From contig NZ_CP160398.1 of assembly GCF_040729435.1 (NCBI RefSeq), positions 1,984,001-2,048,000 on the forward strand: a DNA stretch of 64,000 nt, read 5' to 3'. The position numbers were made by a program, and so were the translations under genes. Below, one piece after another: positions 45,847-54,893 of the stretch. The notes beneath the pieces are model-generated. The model searched no databases. It was not told where the DNA came from and was given only the letters and a program-made list of their open reading frames with translations. This stretch comes from Pseudomonas sp. HOU2 (GTDB taxonomy: Bacteria; Pseudomonadota; Gammaproteobacteria; Pseudomonadales; Pseudomonadaceae). Each line of letters opens with the position of its first letter. The stretch's first letter is position 1.

Positions 45847-47208
45847 ATGCCCGATTTTTCCTTCTCCCGAGACAGCGCTATCTCAGCCCTGCGCCTGATC
45901 GGCGGCTGCACCGCGCTCGGCTTCGCCACCTACGCCCAGGCGGCCCCCGCCTTCGACAGCGACTCACCGTGGATGCTCGGTGACTGGAACGGCACGCGTA
46001 CCGAACTCGCGGAAAAAGGCTACAACTTCAAACTCGATTACACCGGCGAAATGGGCAGCAACCTGCACGGCGGCTATGACCACGATCGCACCGCGCGCTA
46101 CAGCGATCAGTTCGGTCTGGGCACGCACCTGGACCTGCAAAAAATCCTCGGCTGGGACGATGCCGAATTTCAGCTGACCATCACCAAGCGCAGCGGCAAT
46201 AACATCAGCAACGACCGGATCAACGATCCGCGCGTGGGCGGCTTCACCTCGGCCCAGGAAGTCTGGGGCCGTGGCCAGACCACGCGCCTGACGCAGATGT
46301 GGTACCAGCAGAAATTCTTCGACCAGAAGCTCGACATCAAGGTCGGCCGCTTCGGTGAAGGCGAAGACTTCAACAGCTTCCCCTGCGACTTCCAGAACCT
46401 GGCGTTTTGCGGCTCGCAGGTCGGCAACTGGGTCGGCGGCATCTGGTACAACTGGCCGGTCAGCCAGTGGGCACTTCGAGTCAAATATCACCTGACCGCA
46501 GAGCTGTACGCGCAGGTCGGTGCCTACGAGCAGAACCCGTCGAACCTCGATCGCGGCAACGGCTTCAAGCTCAGCGGCAGCGGAACCCAGGGTGCGGTGC
46601 TGCCGGTGGAGCTGGTGTGGACGCCAAAACTCAACGGCCTGCCGGGCGAGTACCGCGCCGGTTACTACTACAGCAGCGCCAAGGCCTCCGACGTCTATAA
46701 AGACCAGAACGGCCAACCGGCAGCCCTCAGCGGCGAAGCCTATCGCAGCGCGTCGAGCAAGCACGGCGTATGGCTCGGAGTGCAACAGCAGATCACCAGC
46801 ATGGCGAGCGACAACTCCCGTGGTCTGAGCGTGTTCGCCAACGGCACCATGCACGACAAGAAAACCAACGCGGTCGACAACTACGTGCAGGCCGGCATCA
46901 CCTACAAAGGCCCGTTCGATGCGCGCGCCAAGGATGACATCGGTTTCGCCCTCGCCCGCGTGCACGTCAACCCGGCGTATCGCAAAAACGCCGAAGCGAG
47001 CAATCAGGCCCACGCAGTCTATGACTACGACGACCCGTCCTTCCTGCCGCCGCAGGACACCGAATACAGCGCCGAACTGTATTACGGCGTGCACCTGACC
47101 AACTGGCTGACCGTGCGCCCGAACCTGCAATACATCCGCCATCCGGGTGGCGTGAACGACGTCGACGACGCACTGATCGCGGGGATCAAGATCCAGTCGT
47201 CGTTCTAA
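45847..47208 (+). CDS. oprB: Carbohydrate-selective porin OprB
   Basis: An outer-membrane porin of 453 residues for glucose and related sugars. The signal peptide ends near TYAQA before APAFDSD. The segments WMLGDWNGTRTELAEKGYNF and VGRFGEGEDFNSFPCDFQNL are typical of OprB, and the last residue is phenylalanine (IQSSF), as required for barrel insertion. It is followed by gcd, a pairing known in pseudomonads where the porin supplies glucose to the periplasmic dehydrogenase. A hairpin repeat separates them. Confidence 0.92.
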   Translation: MPDFSFSRDSAISALRLIGGCTALGFATYAQAAPAFDSDSPWMLGDWNGTRTELAEKGYNFKLDYTGEMGSNLHGGYDHDRTARYSDQFGLGTHLDLQKILGWDDAEFQLTITKRSGNNISNDRINDPRVGGFTSAQEVWGRGQTTRLTQMWYQQKFFDQKLDIKVGRFGEGEDFNSFPCDFQNLAFCGSQVGNWVGGIWYNWPVSQWALRVKYHLTAELYAQVGAYEQNPSNLDRGNGFKLSGSGTQGAVLPVELVWTPKLNGLPGEYRAGYYYSSAKASDVYKDQNGQPAALSGEAYRSASSKHGVWLGVQQQITSMASDNSRGLSVFANGTMHDKKTNAVDNYVQAGITYKGPFDARAKDDIGFALARVHVNPAYRKNAEASNQAHAVYDYDDPSFLPPQDTEYSAELYYGVHLTNWLTVRPNLQYIRHPGGVNDVDDALIAGIKIQSSF

Positions 47209-47225
47209 AGCACACCGAATAAACC

Positions 47226-47314
47226 TGTGGGAGCTGGCTTGCCAGCGATGCGATTTCACATTCGACATTATCGTCGGCTGACACTCCGCCATCGCTGGCA
47301 AGCCAGCTCCCACA
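47226..47314. repeat. REP inverted pair, family 3 (GTGGGAGCTGGCTTGCCAGCGATG)
   Basis: TGTGGGAGCTGGCTTGCCAG and its inverted partner flank a 40-base centre after the oprB stop. The family recurs at 54308 and within the 127-bp array. Confidence 0.88.
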
Positions 47315-47431
47315 GGGGAACTCATGAAATTCGTTAGCTAGACAAGTTTTTATCTGAACCATACCCGCGCCCAATCGTCATCTAGAGTGACTAAAGCGCG
47401 GGACTAAATAAACGTCACGGAGAATCACACT

Positions 47432-49843
47432 ATGAGCACCGAAAGTGCTTCGAGTCGGGGCCGTCTGCTACCGAGCCTGCTCGGCATTCTGCTTCTACTG
47501 ATGGGCCTGGCCATGTTGGCCGGGGGAGTCAAGCTGAGCATGCTCGGCGGCTCGCTGTACTACCTGCTGGCCGGTATCGGCATTGCGCTGAGCGGCATTC
47601 TGTTGCTGCTGCGTCGTCGTGCGGCGCTGGGCCTGTACGCCATCGTGCTGTTCGCCAGCACGGTCTGGGCCCTGTGGGAAGTCGGTCTGGACTGGTGGCA
47701 ACTGGTGCCGCGACTGGCGCTGTGGTTCGTTCTCGGCATCGTGATGTTGCTGCCGTGGTTCCGTCGTCCGCTGCTGCTCAATGGCCCGGCGCCAATGGGC
47801 ACTGGCGGTCTGAGTGTGGCCGTGGTCCTGGCCGGCGTCACTGCCCTGGCCAGCCTGTTCACCCACCCGGGCGAAACCTTTGGCGAACTGGGCCGCGACA
47901 CCGCGGACATGACCAGCACCGCGCCAGCCATGCCTGATGGCGATTGGCAGGCCTATGGCCGCACCGAGTTCGGTGACCGCTACTCGCCGCTGAAGCAGAT
48001 CACCCCGGCCAACGTCGGCAAGCTGCAAGAAGCCTGGCGCATCCAGACCGGCGACCTGCCGACCGCCGATGACCCGGTAGAGCTGACCAACGAAAACACC
48101 CCGCTCAAAGCCAACGGCATGCTCTATGCCTGCACCGCGCACAGCAAAGTGCTGGCGCTGGACCCGGACACCGGCAAGGAAATCTGGCGCTTCGACCCGC
48201 AGATCAAGAGCCCGGTGGGCTTCAAGGGCTTCGCCCACATGACCTGCCGTGGCGTGTCGTACTACGACGAAGCCGCTTACGCCAAGTCTGAAAACGCTGC
48301 GTCCGCTGTCATCTCCGAAGCAGGCAAAGCCGTTGCCCAGGCTTGCCCGCGTCGACTGTACCTGCCAACCGCTGATGCCCGTCTGATCGCCCTGAACGCC
48401 GACACCGGCAAGATCTGCGAAGGCTTCGGCAAAAACGGCGTGGTCGACCTGACCCAAGGCATCGGCCCGTTCACCGCCGGTGGCTACTACTCCACCTCGC
48501 CAGCGGCGATTACCCGTGATCTGGTGATCATGGGCGGTCACGTCACCGACAACGAGTCGACCAACGAGCCATCGGGCGTGATCCGCGCCTTCGACGTGCG
48601 CGACGGCCATCTCGTATGGAACTGGGACAGCGACAAGCCGGACGCCACCGAGCCATTGGCTCCAGGCGAAACCTACAGCCGCAACTCGGCCAACATGTGG
48701 TCGCTGGCCAGCGTCGACGAAAAACTCGGCATGGTTTACCTGCCACTGGGCAACCAGACTCCAGACCAGTGGGGCGCCGACCGCACCCCGGGCGCCGAGA
48801 AATTCAGCGCCGGCATCGTCGCCCTCGACCTGGCCACCGGTAAAGTGCGCTGGAACTACCAGTTCACCCACCACGACCTGTGGGACATGGACGTTGGCAG
48901 CCAGCCAACCCTGCTCGACATGAAAACCGCCGACGGCGTGAAACCGGCGCTGATCGCTCCGACCAAACAGGGCAGCCTGTACGTCCTCGACCGTCGTGAC
49001 GGCACGCCGATCATCCCGATCAAGGAAATCCCGGTACCGCAAGGCGCCGTGAAAGGCGACCACACTGCACCGACCCAGGCCCGTTCGGACCTCAACCTGC
49101 TGGCCCCGGAACTGACCGAAAAAGCCATGTGGGGCGCGAGCCCGTTCGACCAGATGCTGTGCCGCATCCAGTTCAAGGAACTGCGCTACGAAGGCCAATA
49201 CACGCCTCCGTCGGAACAGGGCAGCCTGATCTATCCGGGTAACGTCGGCGTGTTCAACTGGGGCGGCGTCTCGGTCGACCCGGTTCGCCAGATGCTGTTC
49301 ACCAGCCCGAACTACATGGCCTTCGTCTCGAAAATGGTGCCACGCGCAGAAGTCGCCGCCGGCAGCAAACGCGAGAGCGAAACCGCTGGCGTGCAACCGA
49401 ACACCGGCGCGCCCTACGCAGTGATCATGCACCCGTTCATGTCGCCACTGGGCGTACCGTGCCAGGCCCCGGCCTGGGGCTACGTCGCCGGTATCGACCT
49501 GACCACCGGCAAAGTCGTGTGGAAACGCAAAAACGGCACCAGCCGCGACAGCTCGCCGATCCCGATCGGCTTCACCCTGGGCGTGCCAAGCATGGGCGGC
49601 TCGATGGTCACTGCCGGCGGCGTCGGCTTCCTCAGCGGCACCCTCGACCAGTACCTGCGCGCCTACGACGTGAACACCGGTAAAGAACTGTGGAAATCGC
49701 GTCTGCCTGCCGGCGGTCAAGCGACGCCAATGACCTACACCGGCAAGGACGGCAAGCAATACGTGCTGCTGGTTGTGGGTGGTCACGGCTCGCTGGGCAC
49801 CAAGATGGGTGACTACGTGATTGCGTACAAACTGCCGGAATAA
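47432..49843 (+). CDS. gcd: Membrane-bound PQQ-dependent glucose dehydrogenase
   Basis: A quinoprotein of 803 residues that oxidises glucose to gluconolactone in the periplasm and reduces ubiquinone. Five membrane helices occupy about the first 145 residues. The catalytic domain is an eight-bladed propeller with typical segments: DRYSPLKQITPANVGKLQEA, FDPQIKSPVGFKGFAHMTCR, HHDLWDMDVGSQPTLLDM and SMGGSMVTAGGVGFLSGTLD. The start is ATG 47432 with GGAG in CACGGAGAATC upstream. It lies behind oprB and has its own terminator. Confidence 0.95.
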   Translation: MSTESASSRGRLLPSLLGILLLLMGLAMLAGGVKLSMLGGSLYYLLAGIGIALSGILLLLRRRAALGLYAIVLFASTVWALWEVGLDWWQLVPRLALWFVLGIVMLLPWFRRPLLLNGPAPMGTGGLSVAVVLAGVTALASLFTHPGETFGELGRDTADMTSTAPAMPDGDWQAYGRTEFGDRYSPLKQITPANVGKLQEAWRIQTGDLPTADDPVELTNENTPLKANGMLYACTAHSKVLALDPDTGKEIWRFDPQIKSPVGFKGFAHMTCRGVSYYDEAAYAKSENAASAVISEAGKAVAQACPRRLYLPTADARLIALNADTGKICEGFGKNGVVDLTQGIGPFTAGGYYSTSPAAITRDLVIMGGHVTDNESTNEPSGVIRAFDVRDGHLVWNWDSDKPDATEPLAPGETYSRNSANMWSLASVDEKLGMVYLPLGNQTPDQWGADRTPGAEKFSAGIVALDLATGKVRWNYQFTHHDLWDMDVGSQPTLLDMKTADGVKPALIAPTKQGSLYVLDRRDGTPIIPIKEIPVPQGAVKGDHTAPTQARSDLNLLAPELTEKAMWGASPFDQMLCRIQFKELRYEGQYTPPSEQGSLIYPGNVGVFNWGGVSVDPVRQMLFTSPNYMAFVSKMVPRAEVAAGSKRESETAGVQPNTGAPYAVIMHPFMSPLGVPCQAPAWGYVAGIDLTTGKVVWKRKNGTSRDSSPIPIGFTLGVPSMGGSMVTAGGVGFLSGTLDQYLRAYDVNTGKELWKSRLPAGGQATPMTYTGKDGKQYVLLVVGGHGSLGTKMGDYVIAYKLPE

Positions 49844-49862
49844 GCTTTAGCGGCGGTAAAGG

Positions 49863-49897
49863 AAAGGCGATGTTCCGTGAGGGGCATCGCCTTTTTT
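49863..49897 (+). terminator. Rho-independent terminator of gcd
   Basis: AAAGGCGATG pairs with CATCGCCTTT across twelve bases and continues in six T's, 19 bases after the gcd stop. Confidence 0.92.
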
Positions 49898-49929
49898 GTG
49901 CCCACCAATGTGGAATTCACCCCAAACAC

Positions 49930-50019
49930 TGTAGGAGTGAGCCTGCTCGCGATAGCGGTATTTCAGTCAATACTTCCGGTGACTGATTTACCGCTATCGC
50001 GAGCAGGCTCACTCCTACA
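49930..50019. repeat. Long inverted repeat, REP family 5 (GTAGGAGTGAGCCTGCTCGCGATAGCGGTA)
   Basis: Arms of about 33 bases, TGTAGGAGTGAGCCTGCTCG continuing GCGATAGCGGTA and its reverse complement, enclose about 24 bases. Single copy in this window. Confidence 0.86.
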
Positions 50020-50211
50020 AAGGAAGGTGTTCCTCCTACAGAAGCGCGTTGTGAGCGGGAGATTTCCGACAGGATGCGGCGGTTGTGCCTCGGAAGTCGG
50101 GTGGATAGGCTCTGGTGGTCGCTGCAAATTCAGCGGCCGGGCGTCGCGGCCTGATAACTGATGCATAATCGCCAACCTGACAGCACCTCGGATGCCTGTT
50201 GGTTGTGTCAT

Positions 50212-50290
50212 GGCGGCTGTGCGCGGGATACCTTCTTTGGAGGTATGCCGATTCCTCAGTTATCGGTCCGCGAACCCGCGTACAGCTGCC
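50212..50290 (+). ncRNA. Candidate structured RNA element (three-way junction) upstream of the DUF6124-like gene
   Basis: The 16 bases at 50212-50227 pair fully with 50275-50290: 14 Watson-Crick pairs and two G-U pairs. Inside are two hairpins, ATACC/GGTAT (50228-50232 with 50242-50246) and CCGAT/ATCGG (50248-50252 with 50262-50266), then eight unpaired bases. The G-U pairs suggest selection on RNA rather than DNA symmetry. It ends 59 bases before the start of the gene at 50350 and could control it. I do not recognise a named RNA family. Confidence 0.65.
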
Positions 50291-50349
50291 ACCTCAGATT
50301 GCGTCGCGGCAATTGAAGACAGCTCCACTTCACCAACTGAGCATTCACC

Positions 50350-50715
50350 ATGATCAAACCCACACCAAATCCCCCCGAAACCTCCCCCTACGAATCCCTC
50401 GATTCAAAAAAACTCCACGACGCCGCCGAGCGTGCGCTGGATCACTACCTGAAACCCTCTGCTGCCGCGGTGAGATTCCACAAACCCAGCAGCATGTTCC
50501 AGGTCGCCCCCGACATGGACAACGAAAGCCTGCTGGCTCACGCCTGCGAATCACTGGCCTCGGCGAGCATCATGACCAGCGATATCGCTGCGTATGTGGA
50601 CAGCCCGCAGCGTCAGACGATACTGGCGATCCAGCAGATCATCATGCTGGCTGAGCTGGCGGTGAATCGGGTGCTCGATAATGTGGAAATCACCCAATCT
50701 GCAGCGCACAGCTGA
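50350..50715 (+). CDS. Small DUF6124-like Pseudomonas protein
   Basis: A protein of 121 residues, polar at the N-terminus (KPTPNPPETSPYESLDSKKL) and helical afterwards (DNESLLAHACESLASASIMT, then IIMLAELAVNRVLDNVE). Size and pattern fit the DUF6124 family of small Pseudomonas proteins with no known function. The ribosome-binding site before the ATG is weak (only GAG near 50336), which would suit control by the structured leader RNA just upstream. A 127-bp repeat array follows. Confidence 0.75.
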   Translation: MIKPTPNPPETSPYESLDSKKLHDAAERALDHYLKPSAAAVRFHKPSSMFQVAPDMDNESLLAHACESLASASIMTSDIAAYVDSPQRQTILAIQQIIMLAELAVNRVLDNVEITQSAAHS

Positions 50716-50768
50716 CCCTTGCTGGACCGGGTTTGCTCGCGAAGCCAAGCCATTACACGATGTAACTG

Positions 50769-50841
50769 TGTAGGAGCTGCCGAAGGCTGCGATCTTTTGA
50801 CGTTGAAGATCAAAAGATCGCAGCCTGCGGCAGCTCCTACA
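50769..50841. repeat. REP inverted pair, family 2, at the array entrance
   Basis: TGTAGGAGCTGCCGAAGGCT (one mismatch) inverts against the first array unit, forming a hairpin around GACGTTGAAGATC. Confidence 0.82.
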
Positions 50842-51340
50842 GTGGGAATGGGTGCAGGCAGTTGGAGATCGGTCGGCTGTCAGGCCGCCATCGCTGGCAA
50901 GCCAGCTCCCACAAAAAAGCAAAAGCAAAAGTAAGATCAAAAGATCGCAGCCTGCGGCAGCTCCTACAGTGGGAATGGGTGCAGGCAGTTGGAGATCGGT
51001 CGGCTGTCAGGCCGCCATCGCTGGCAAGCCAGCTCCCACAAAAAAGCAAAAGCAAAAGTAAGATCAAAAGATCGCAGCCTGCGGCAGCTCCTACAGTGGG
51101 ATTGGGTGCAGGCAGTTGGAGATCGGTCGGCTGTCAGGCCGCCATCGCTGGCAAGCCAGCTCCCACAAAAGAGCAAAAGCAAAAATAAGATCAAAAGATC
51201 GCAGCCTGCGACAGCTCCTACAGTGGGAATGGGTACAGGCAGTTGGAGATCGGTCGGCTGTCAGGCCGCCATCGCTGGCAAGCCAGCGCCCACAAAAAAT
51301 AAGATCAAAAGATCGCAGCCTGCGGCAGCTCCTACAGGAA
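50807..51340. repeat. Tandem array of 127-bp units, each holding two REP types
   Basis: Units begin with AGATCAAAAGATCGCAGCCT at 50807, 50934, 51061, 51188 and 51302. The first three periods are exactly 127 bp, the fourth is 114 bp and the fifth unit is cut after about 39 bp. Each full unit carries a family 2 REP, a unique spacer GGGTGCAGGCAGTTGGAGAT, a family 3 REP arm and a poly-A rich linker AAAAGCAAAAGCAAAA. Units differ by only a few bases, so the expansion is recent. Confidence 0.93.
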
Positions 51341-51756
51341 GATAAGTACAACCCGCACGCGGCGCATGCCGCCCCACTCCAGGATGAGCGTTAGCTCGGC
51401 TGCAGCTCTTGATCTTGCTCTTGATCCACGGGCGACGTCGGAAGGCTGAGCGGAGGGATTGATCCGGGGGTGGGAGCGCAGCGACCGTTTGGCGCAGCCA
51501 AACACAGCGAGAGGAGGTGCAGCGAAGCAAACCGGAGGCGCTGCCCCACGGATCAGTCCCGGAGCGAAGGAACCCCGAGCCCCAGCGAGCGGGCCGAACG
51601 CAGGAGCAAGCCTTTTTTTGCTTACTTTTTTGAGGCGTTTGTCAAAAAAGTGAGTCGCCGTCAGGGCGAAACCCTAAGCAGCCGTTACCGAAAAAACGGA
51701 TATGTACACAAAAAAACCAAGAACCTGGTCGGCCCAAAGGCCGCCAAGCCCAAAGC
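51341..51756. repeat. Structured repeat-like element upstream of lon
   Basis: A 400-bp stretch with a poly-T tract (51612-51619) and a perfect stem ACTTTTTTGA/TCAAAAAAGT at 51624-51633 and 51642-51651, plus a CCGAAAAAACGG mini-hairpin. Open frames here read highly basic, low-complexity peptides and show no gene features. I recall similar stretches repeated in other Pseudomonas genomes but cannot verify it here. It may also contain the lon promoter. Confidence 0.5.
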
Positions 51757-51864
51757 GTGACGCCTGTCAAAACCCTGAACACCCAAGCAGAAACACCGCC
51801 CCCCATTGAAACCACCCAAAGCCTGCCCCATCTAAGACCCATACCCCATTGCGCAGGTGCCCCA

Positions 51865-54282
51865 ATGAGCGACCAGCAAGAATTCCCCGACAACCCCGAC
51901 GACTACACCGAAGCTGACCACATCGAACACCACTCCACCGGCAAAGGCCTCGCCCTGCCCGGCCAGAACCTGCCGGACAAGGTCTACGTCATCCCGATCC
52001 ACAACCGCCCGTTCTTCCCGGCCCAAGTGCTGCCGGTCATCGTCAACGAAGAACCCTGGGCCGAAACCCTCGATCTGGTCAGCAAATCCGAACACCACTC
52101 CTTGGCCCTGTTCTTCATGGACACGCCCCAGGAAGACCCGCGCCACTTCAACACCAAAGCCCTGCCGGAATACGGCACTCTGGTGAAGGTACACCACGCC
52201 AGCCGCGAAAACGGCAAACTGCAATTTGTCGCCCAAGGCCTGAGCCGCGTGCGCATCAAGACCTGGCTAAAACACCACCGTCCACCGTACCTGGTGGAAG
52301 TCGAATACCCGCATCAGCCGACCGAGCCGACCGACGAGGTCAAGGCCTACGGCATGGCGCTGATCAACGCGATCAAGGAACTGCTGCCGCTCAACCCGCT
52401 GTACAGCGAAGAGCTGAAGAACTACCTCAACCGCTTCAGCCCCAACGATCCATCGCCACTGACCGACTTCGCCGCCGCCCTGACCTCCGCCACCGGCCCC
52501 GAACTGCAGGAAGTGCTCGACTGCGTGCCGATGCTCAAACGCATGGAAAAAGTCCTGCCGATGCTGCGCAAGGAAGTCGAAGTCGCGCGCCTGCAAAAAG
52601 AGATCTCTGCCGAGGTCAACCGCAAGATCGGTGAACACCAGCGCGAGTTCTTCCTCAAGGAACAACTCAAGGTCATCCAGCAGGAACTCGGCCTGACCAA
52701 GGACGACCGCAGCGCCGACCTCGAACAGTTCGAACAGCGTCTGGAAGGCAAAGTCCTGCCGGCGCAGGTGCAGAAACGCCTCGAAGAGGAAATGAACAAA
52801 CTGTCGATCCTCGAGACTGGCTCGCCCGAGTACGCGGTCACCCGCAACTACCTCGACTGGGCGACTTCGGTGCCGTGGGGCGTGTACGGCGAGGACAAAC
52901 TCGACCTCAAGCACGCGCGCAAAGTGCTCGACAAACACCACGCCGGCCTCGACGACATCAAGGATCGCATCCTCGAATTCCTCGCGGTCGGTGCCTACAA
53001 AGGCGAAATCAGCGGTTCGATCGTGCTGCTGGTCGGCCCGCCGGGCGTGGGTAAAACCAGCGTCGGCAAATCCATCGCCGAATCCCTCGGCCGCCCGTTC
53101 TACCGCTTCAGCCTCGGTGGCATGCGCGACGAAGCCGAGATCAAGGGCCACCGCCGCACCTACATCGGCGCGCAGCCGGGCAAACTCGTCCAGGCGCTGA
53201 AAGACGTCGAAGTGATGAACCCGGTGATCATGCTCGACGAGATCGACAAGATGGGCCAGAGCTACCAGGGCGACCCGGCCTCGGCGCTGCTGGAAACCCT
53301 CGACCCGGAACAGAACGTCGAATTCCTCGACCACTATCTCGACCTGCGCATGGACCTGTCGAAAGTCCTGTTCGTGTGCACCGCCAACACCCTGGATTCG
53401 ATTCCCGGGCCGTTGCTGGACCGGATGGAAGTGATTCGCCTGTCGGGCTATATCACCGAAGAAAAAGTCGCCATCGCCAAGCGTCACCTGTGGCCGAAAC
53501 TGCTGGAAAAGGCTGGCGTGTCCAAGGGCAGCCTGAGCATCAGCGACAGCGCACTCAAGGCGTTGATCGACGGTTACGCCCGTGAAGCCGGGGTGCGCCA
53601 GCTGGAAAAACAGATGGGCAAACTGGTGCGCAAAGCAGTGATGAAACTCATCGAAGACCCGAAAGCAGTGATCAAGCTCGGCCCGAAAGACCTCGAAGCC
53701 TCGCTGGGCCATCCGGTGTTCCGCAATGAACAAGTGCTGTCCGGCACCGGCGTGATCACCGGTCTGGCCTGGACCAGCATGGGCGGCGCGACCCTGCCGA
53801 TCGAAGCCACGCGAATTCACACGCTCAACCGTGGCTTCAAACTCACCGGGCAACTGGGTGATGTGATGAAAGAGTCGGCGGAGATCGCCTACAGCTACGT
53901 CAGCTCGCACCTCAAACAGTTCGGTGGCGATGCGAAATTCTTCGACGAGGCCTTCGTCCACCTGCACGTGCCGGAAGGTGCCACACCGAAAGACGGCCCG
54001 AGCGCCGGCGTGACCATGGCCAGCGCCCTGCTCTCGCTCGCCCGCAATCAGCCGCCGAAAAAAGGCGTGGCGATGACCGGCGAACTGACCCTGACCGGGC
54101 ATGTACTGCCGATTGGCGGCGTGCGTGAGAAGGTGATCGCGGCGCGGCGGCAGAAGATCTTTGAGTTGATTCTGCCGGAACCGAACCGGGGTAACTTCGA
54201 GGAGCTGCCGGATTACTTGAAGGAAGGGATTACCGTGCACTTTGCCAAGCGCTTTGCGGATGTGGCTAAGGTGCTGTTCTGA
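51865..54282 (+). CDS. lon: ATP-dependent protease Lon, second paralogue (AsrA-like)
   Basis: A protease of 805 residues. The N-terminal substrate domain starts near residue 35 (KVYVIPIHNRPFFPAQVLPV), followed by a coiled coil, the AAA+ module with Walker A GPPGVGKTS at 391-399 and the proteolytic domain with S713 (DGPSAGVTMAS) and K756 (GGVREKVIAARR), 43 residues apart as in E. coli Lon. The acidic tail before the domain (DNPDDYTEADHIEHH) and lack of clpX or hupB beside it suggest the stress-linked paralogue rather than the main lon. ATG 51865 follows AGGTG; an earlier in-frame ATG adds 36 unlikely residues. Confidence 0.92.
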   Translation: MSDQQEFPDNPDDYTEADHIEHHSTGKGLALPGQNLPDKVYVIPIHNRPFFPAQVLPVIVNEEPWAETLDLVSKSEHHSLALFFMDTPQEDPRHFNTKALPEYGTLVKVHHASRENGKLQFVAQGLSRVRIKTWLKHHRPPYLVEVEYPHQPTEPTDEVKAYGMALINAIKELLPLNPLYSEELKNYLNRFSPNDPSPLTDFAAALTSATGPELQEVLDCVPMLKRMEKVLPMLRKEVEVARLQKEISAEVNRKIGEHQREFFLKEQLKVIQQELGLTKDDRSADLEQFEQRLEGKVLPAQVQKRLEEEMNKLSILETGSPEYAVTRNYLDWATSVPWGVYGEDKLDLKHARKVLDKHHAGLDDIKDRILEFLAVGAYKGEISGSIVLLVGPPGVGKTSVGKSIAESLGRPFYRFSLGGMRDEAEIKGHRRTYIGAQPGKLVQALKDVEVMNPVIMLDEIDKMGQSYQGDPASALLETLDPEQNVEFLDHYLDLRMDLSKVLFVCTANTLDSIPGPLLDRMEVIRLSGYITEEKVAIAKRHLWPKLLEKAGVSKGSLSISDSALKALIDGYAREAGVRQLEKQMGKLVRKAVMKLIEDPKAVIKLGPKDLEASLGHPVFRNEQVLSGTGVITGLAWTSMGGATLPIEATRIHTLNRGFKLTGQLGDVMKESAEIAYSYVSSHLKQFGGDAKFFDEAFVHLHVPEGATPKDGPSAGVTMASALLSLARNQPPKKGVAMTGELTLTGHVLPIGGVREKVIAARRQKIFELILPEPNRGNFEELPDYLKEGITVHFAKRFADVAKVLF

Positions 54283-54307
54283 CAGAGCTTTAGCGCCAGA
54301 TCTACCG

Positions 54308-54400
54308 CTATCGCTGGCAAGCCAGCTCCCACAGTGTTCGATGTGTTCACAAATTCTGTGTTCACCACAATCCCTGTGGGAGCTGGCTTGCCAGCGATGG
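54308..54400. repeat. REP inverted pair, family 3
   Basis: TATCGCTGGCAAGCCAGCTC at the left and its inverted partner TGGGAGCTGGCTTGCCAGCG at the right, between lon and the inhibitor gene. Confidence 0.87.
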
Positions 54401-54498
54401 CGTCAGTGCTGACAGCACTGGACCTGCCTGACTGTCACACTTTGTCTCATCTTCAGTTATGCTCGCCGTTCGTCGCCAACGCCGGAGCCACTGAGCCT

Positions 54499-54891
54499 AT
54501 GTCCGCCACTCGCCTGTTTGTCCCCCTCGCCCTCTCTTTGCTGGCCGCCTGCGCCACGCAGCCAAAACAGAACGTGACCGTGGAAAACCAGAGCGAATGC
54601 CCCGTGCAGTTGACCAACGGACAAAATCTGATCGTGATGCTGCCGAGCAACCCCACCACCGGCTACCGCTGGGCCATTCAGGATTCGGCCGGCGGCGTGC
54701 TGCACGCCCTCAGCCCCGAGGTCTACAGCAGCCCGAAAGATTCCGGCATGGTCGGCGCGGGCGGTTTCTCCACCTGGCGCTTTCAGGCTTTCGCCACCGG
54801 CACCGGCCGCCTGCGCCTGACCTCGCAGCAGCCGTGGGAACCGGAAGTTGAACCGGCAGAAACCTTCGACTGCGCCATTTCGGTGAACTGA
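54499..54891 (+). CDS. Chagasin-like (I42 family) protease inhibitor lipoprotein
   Basis: A lipoprotein of 130 residues with lipobox LLAAC (cysteine at about residue 18). The mature part has the three inhibitory loops of the chagasin family: NPTTGYRW, GAGGFSTWRF and the R/Q-P-W loop (QQPWEPE). Family members block papain-like cysteine proteases; here it would act at the cell envelope. The ATG at 54499 begins the signal peptide; the longer frame upstream crosses the REP pair. Its neighbour two bases downstream is the lysoplasmalogenase-like gene. Confidence 0.85.
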   Translation: MSATRLFVPLALSLLAACATQPKQNVTVENQSECPVQLTNGQNLIVMLPSNPTTGYRWAIQDSAGGVLHALSPEVYSSPKDSGMVGAGGFSTWRFQAFATGTGRLRLTSQQPWEPEVEPAETFDCAISVN

Positions 54892-54893
54892 TC

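Noticed and set aside
47495..49786. 763-codon open frame opposite gcd
   Set aside because: gcd is unambiguous on the plus strand; the antisense frame is a product of codon bias.
50807..51340. CRISPR array
   Set aside because: Units are identical along their full 127 bp with no variable spacers, and no cas gene is in the window.
50837..51394. Open frames in the 127-bp array encoding repeated RSQPAAAPT-like peptides
   Set aside because: They arise from the repeat units themselves on both strands; no ribosome-binding sites.
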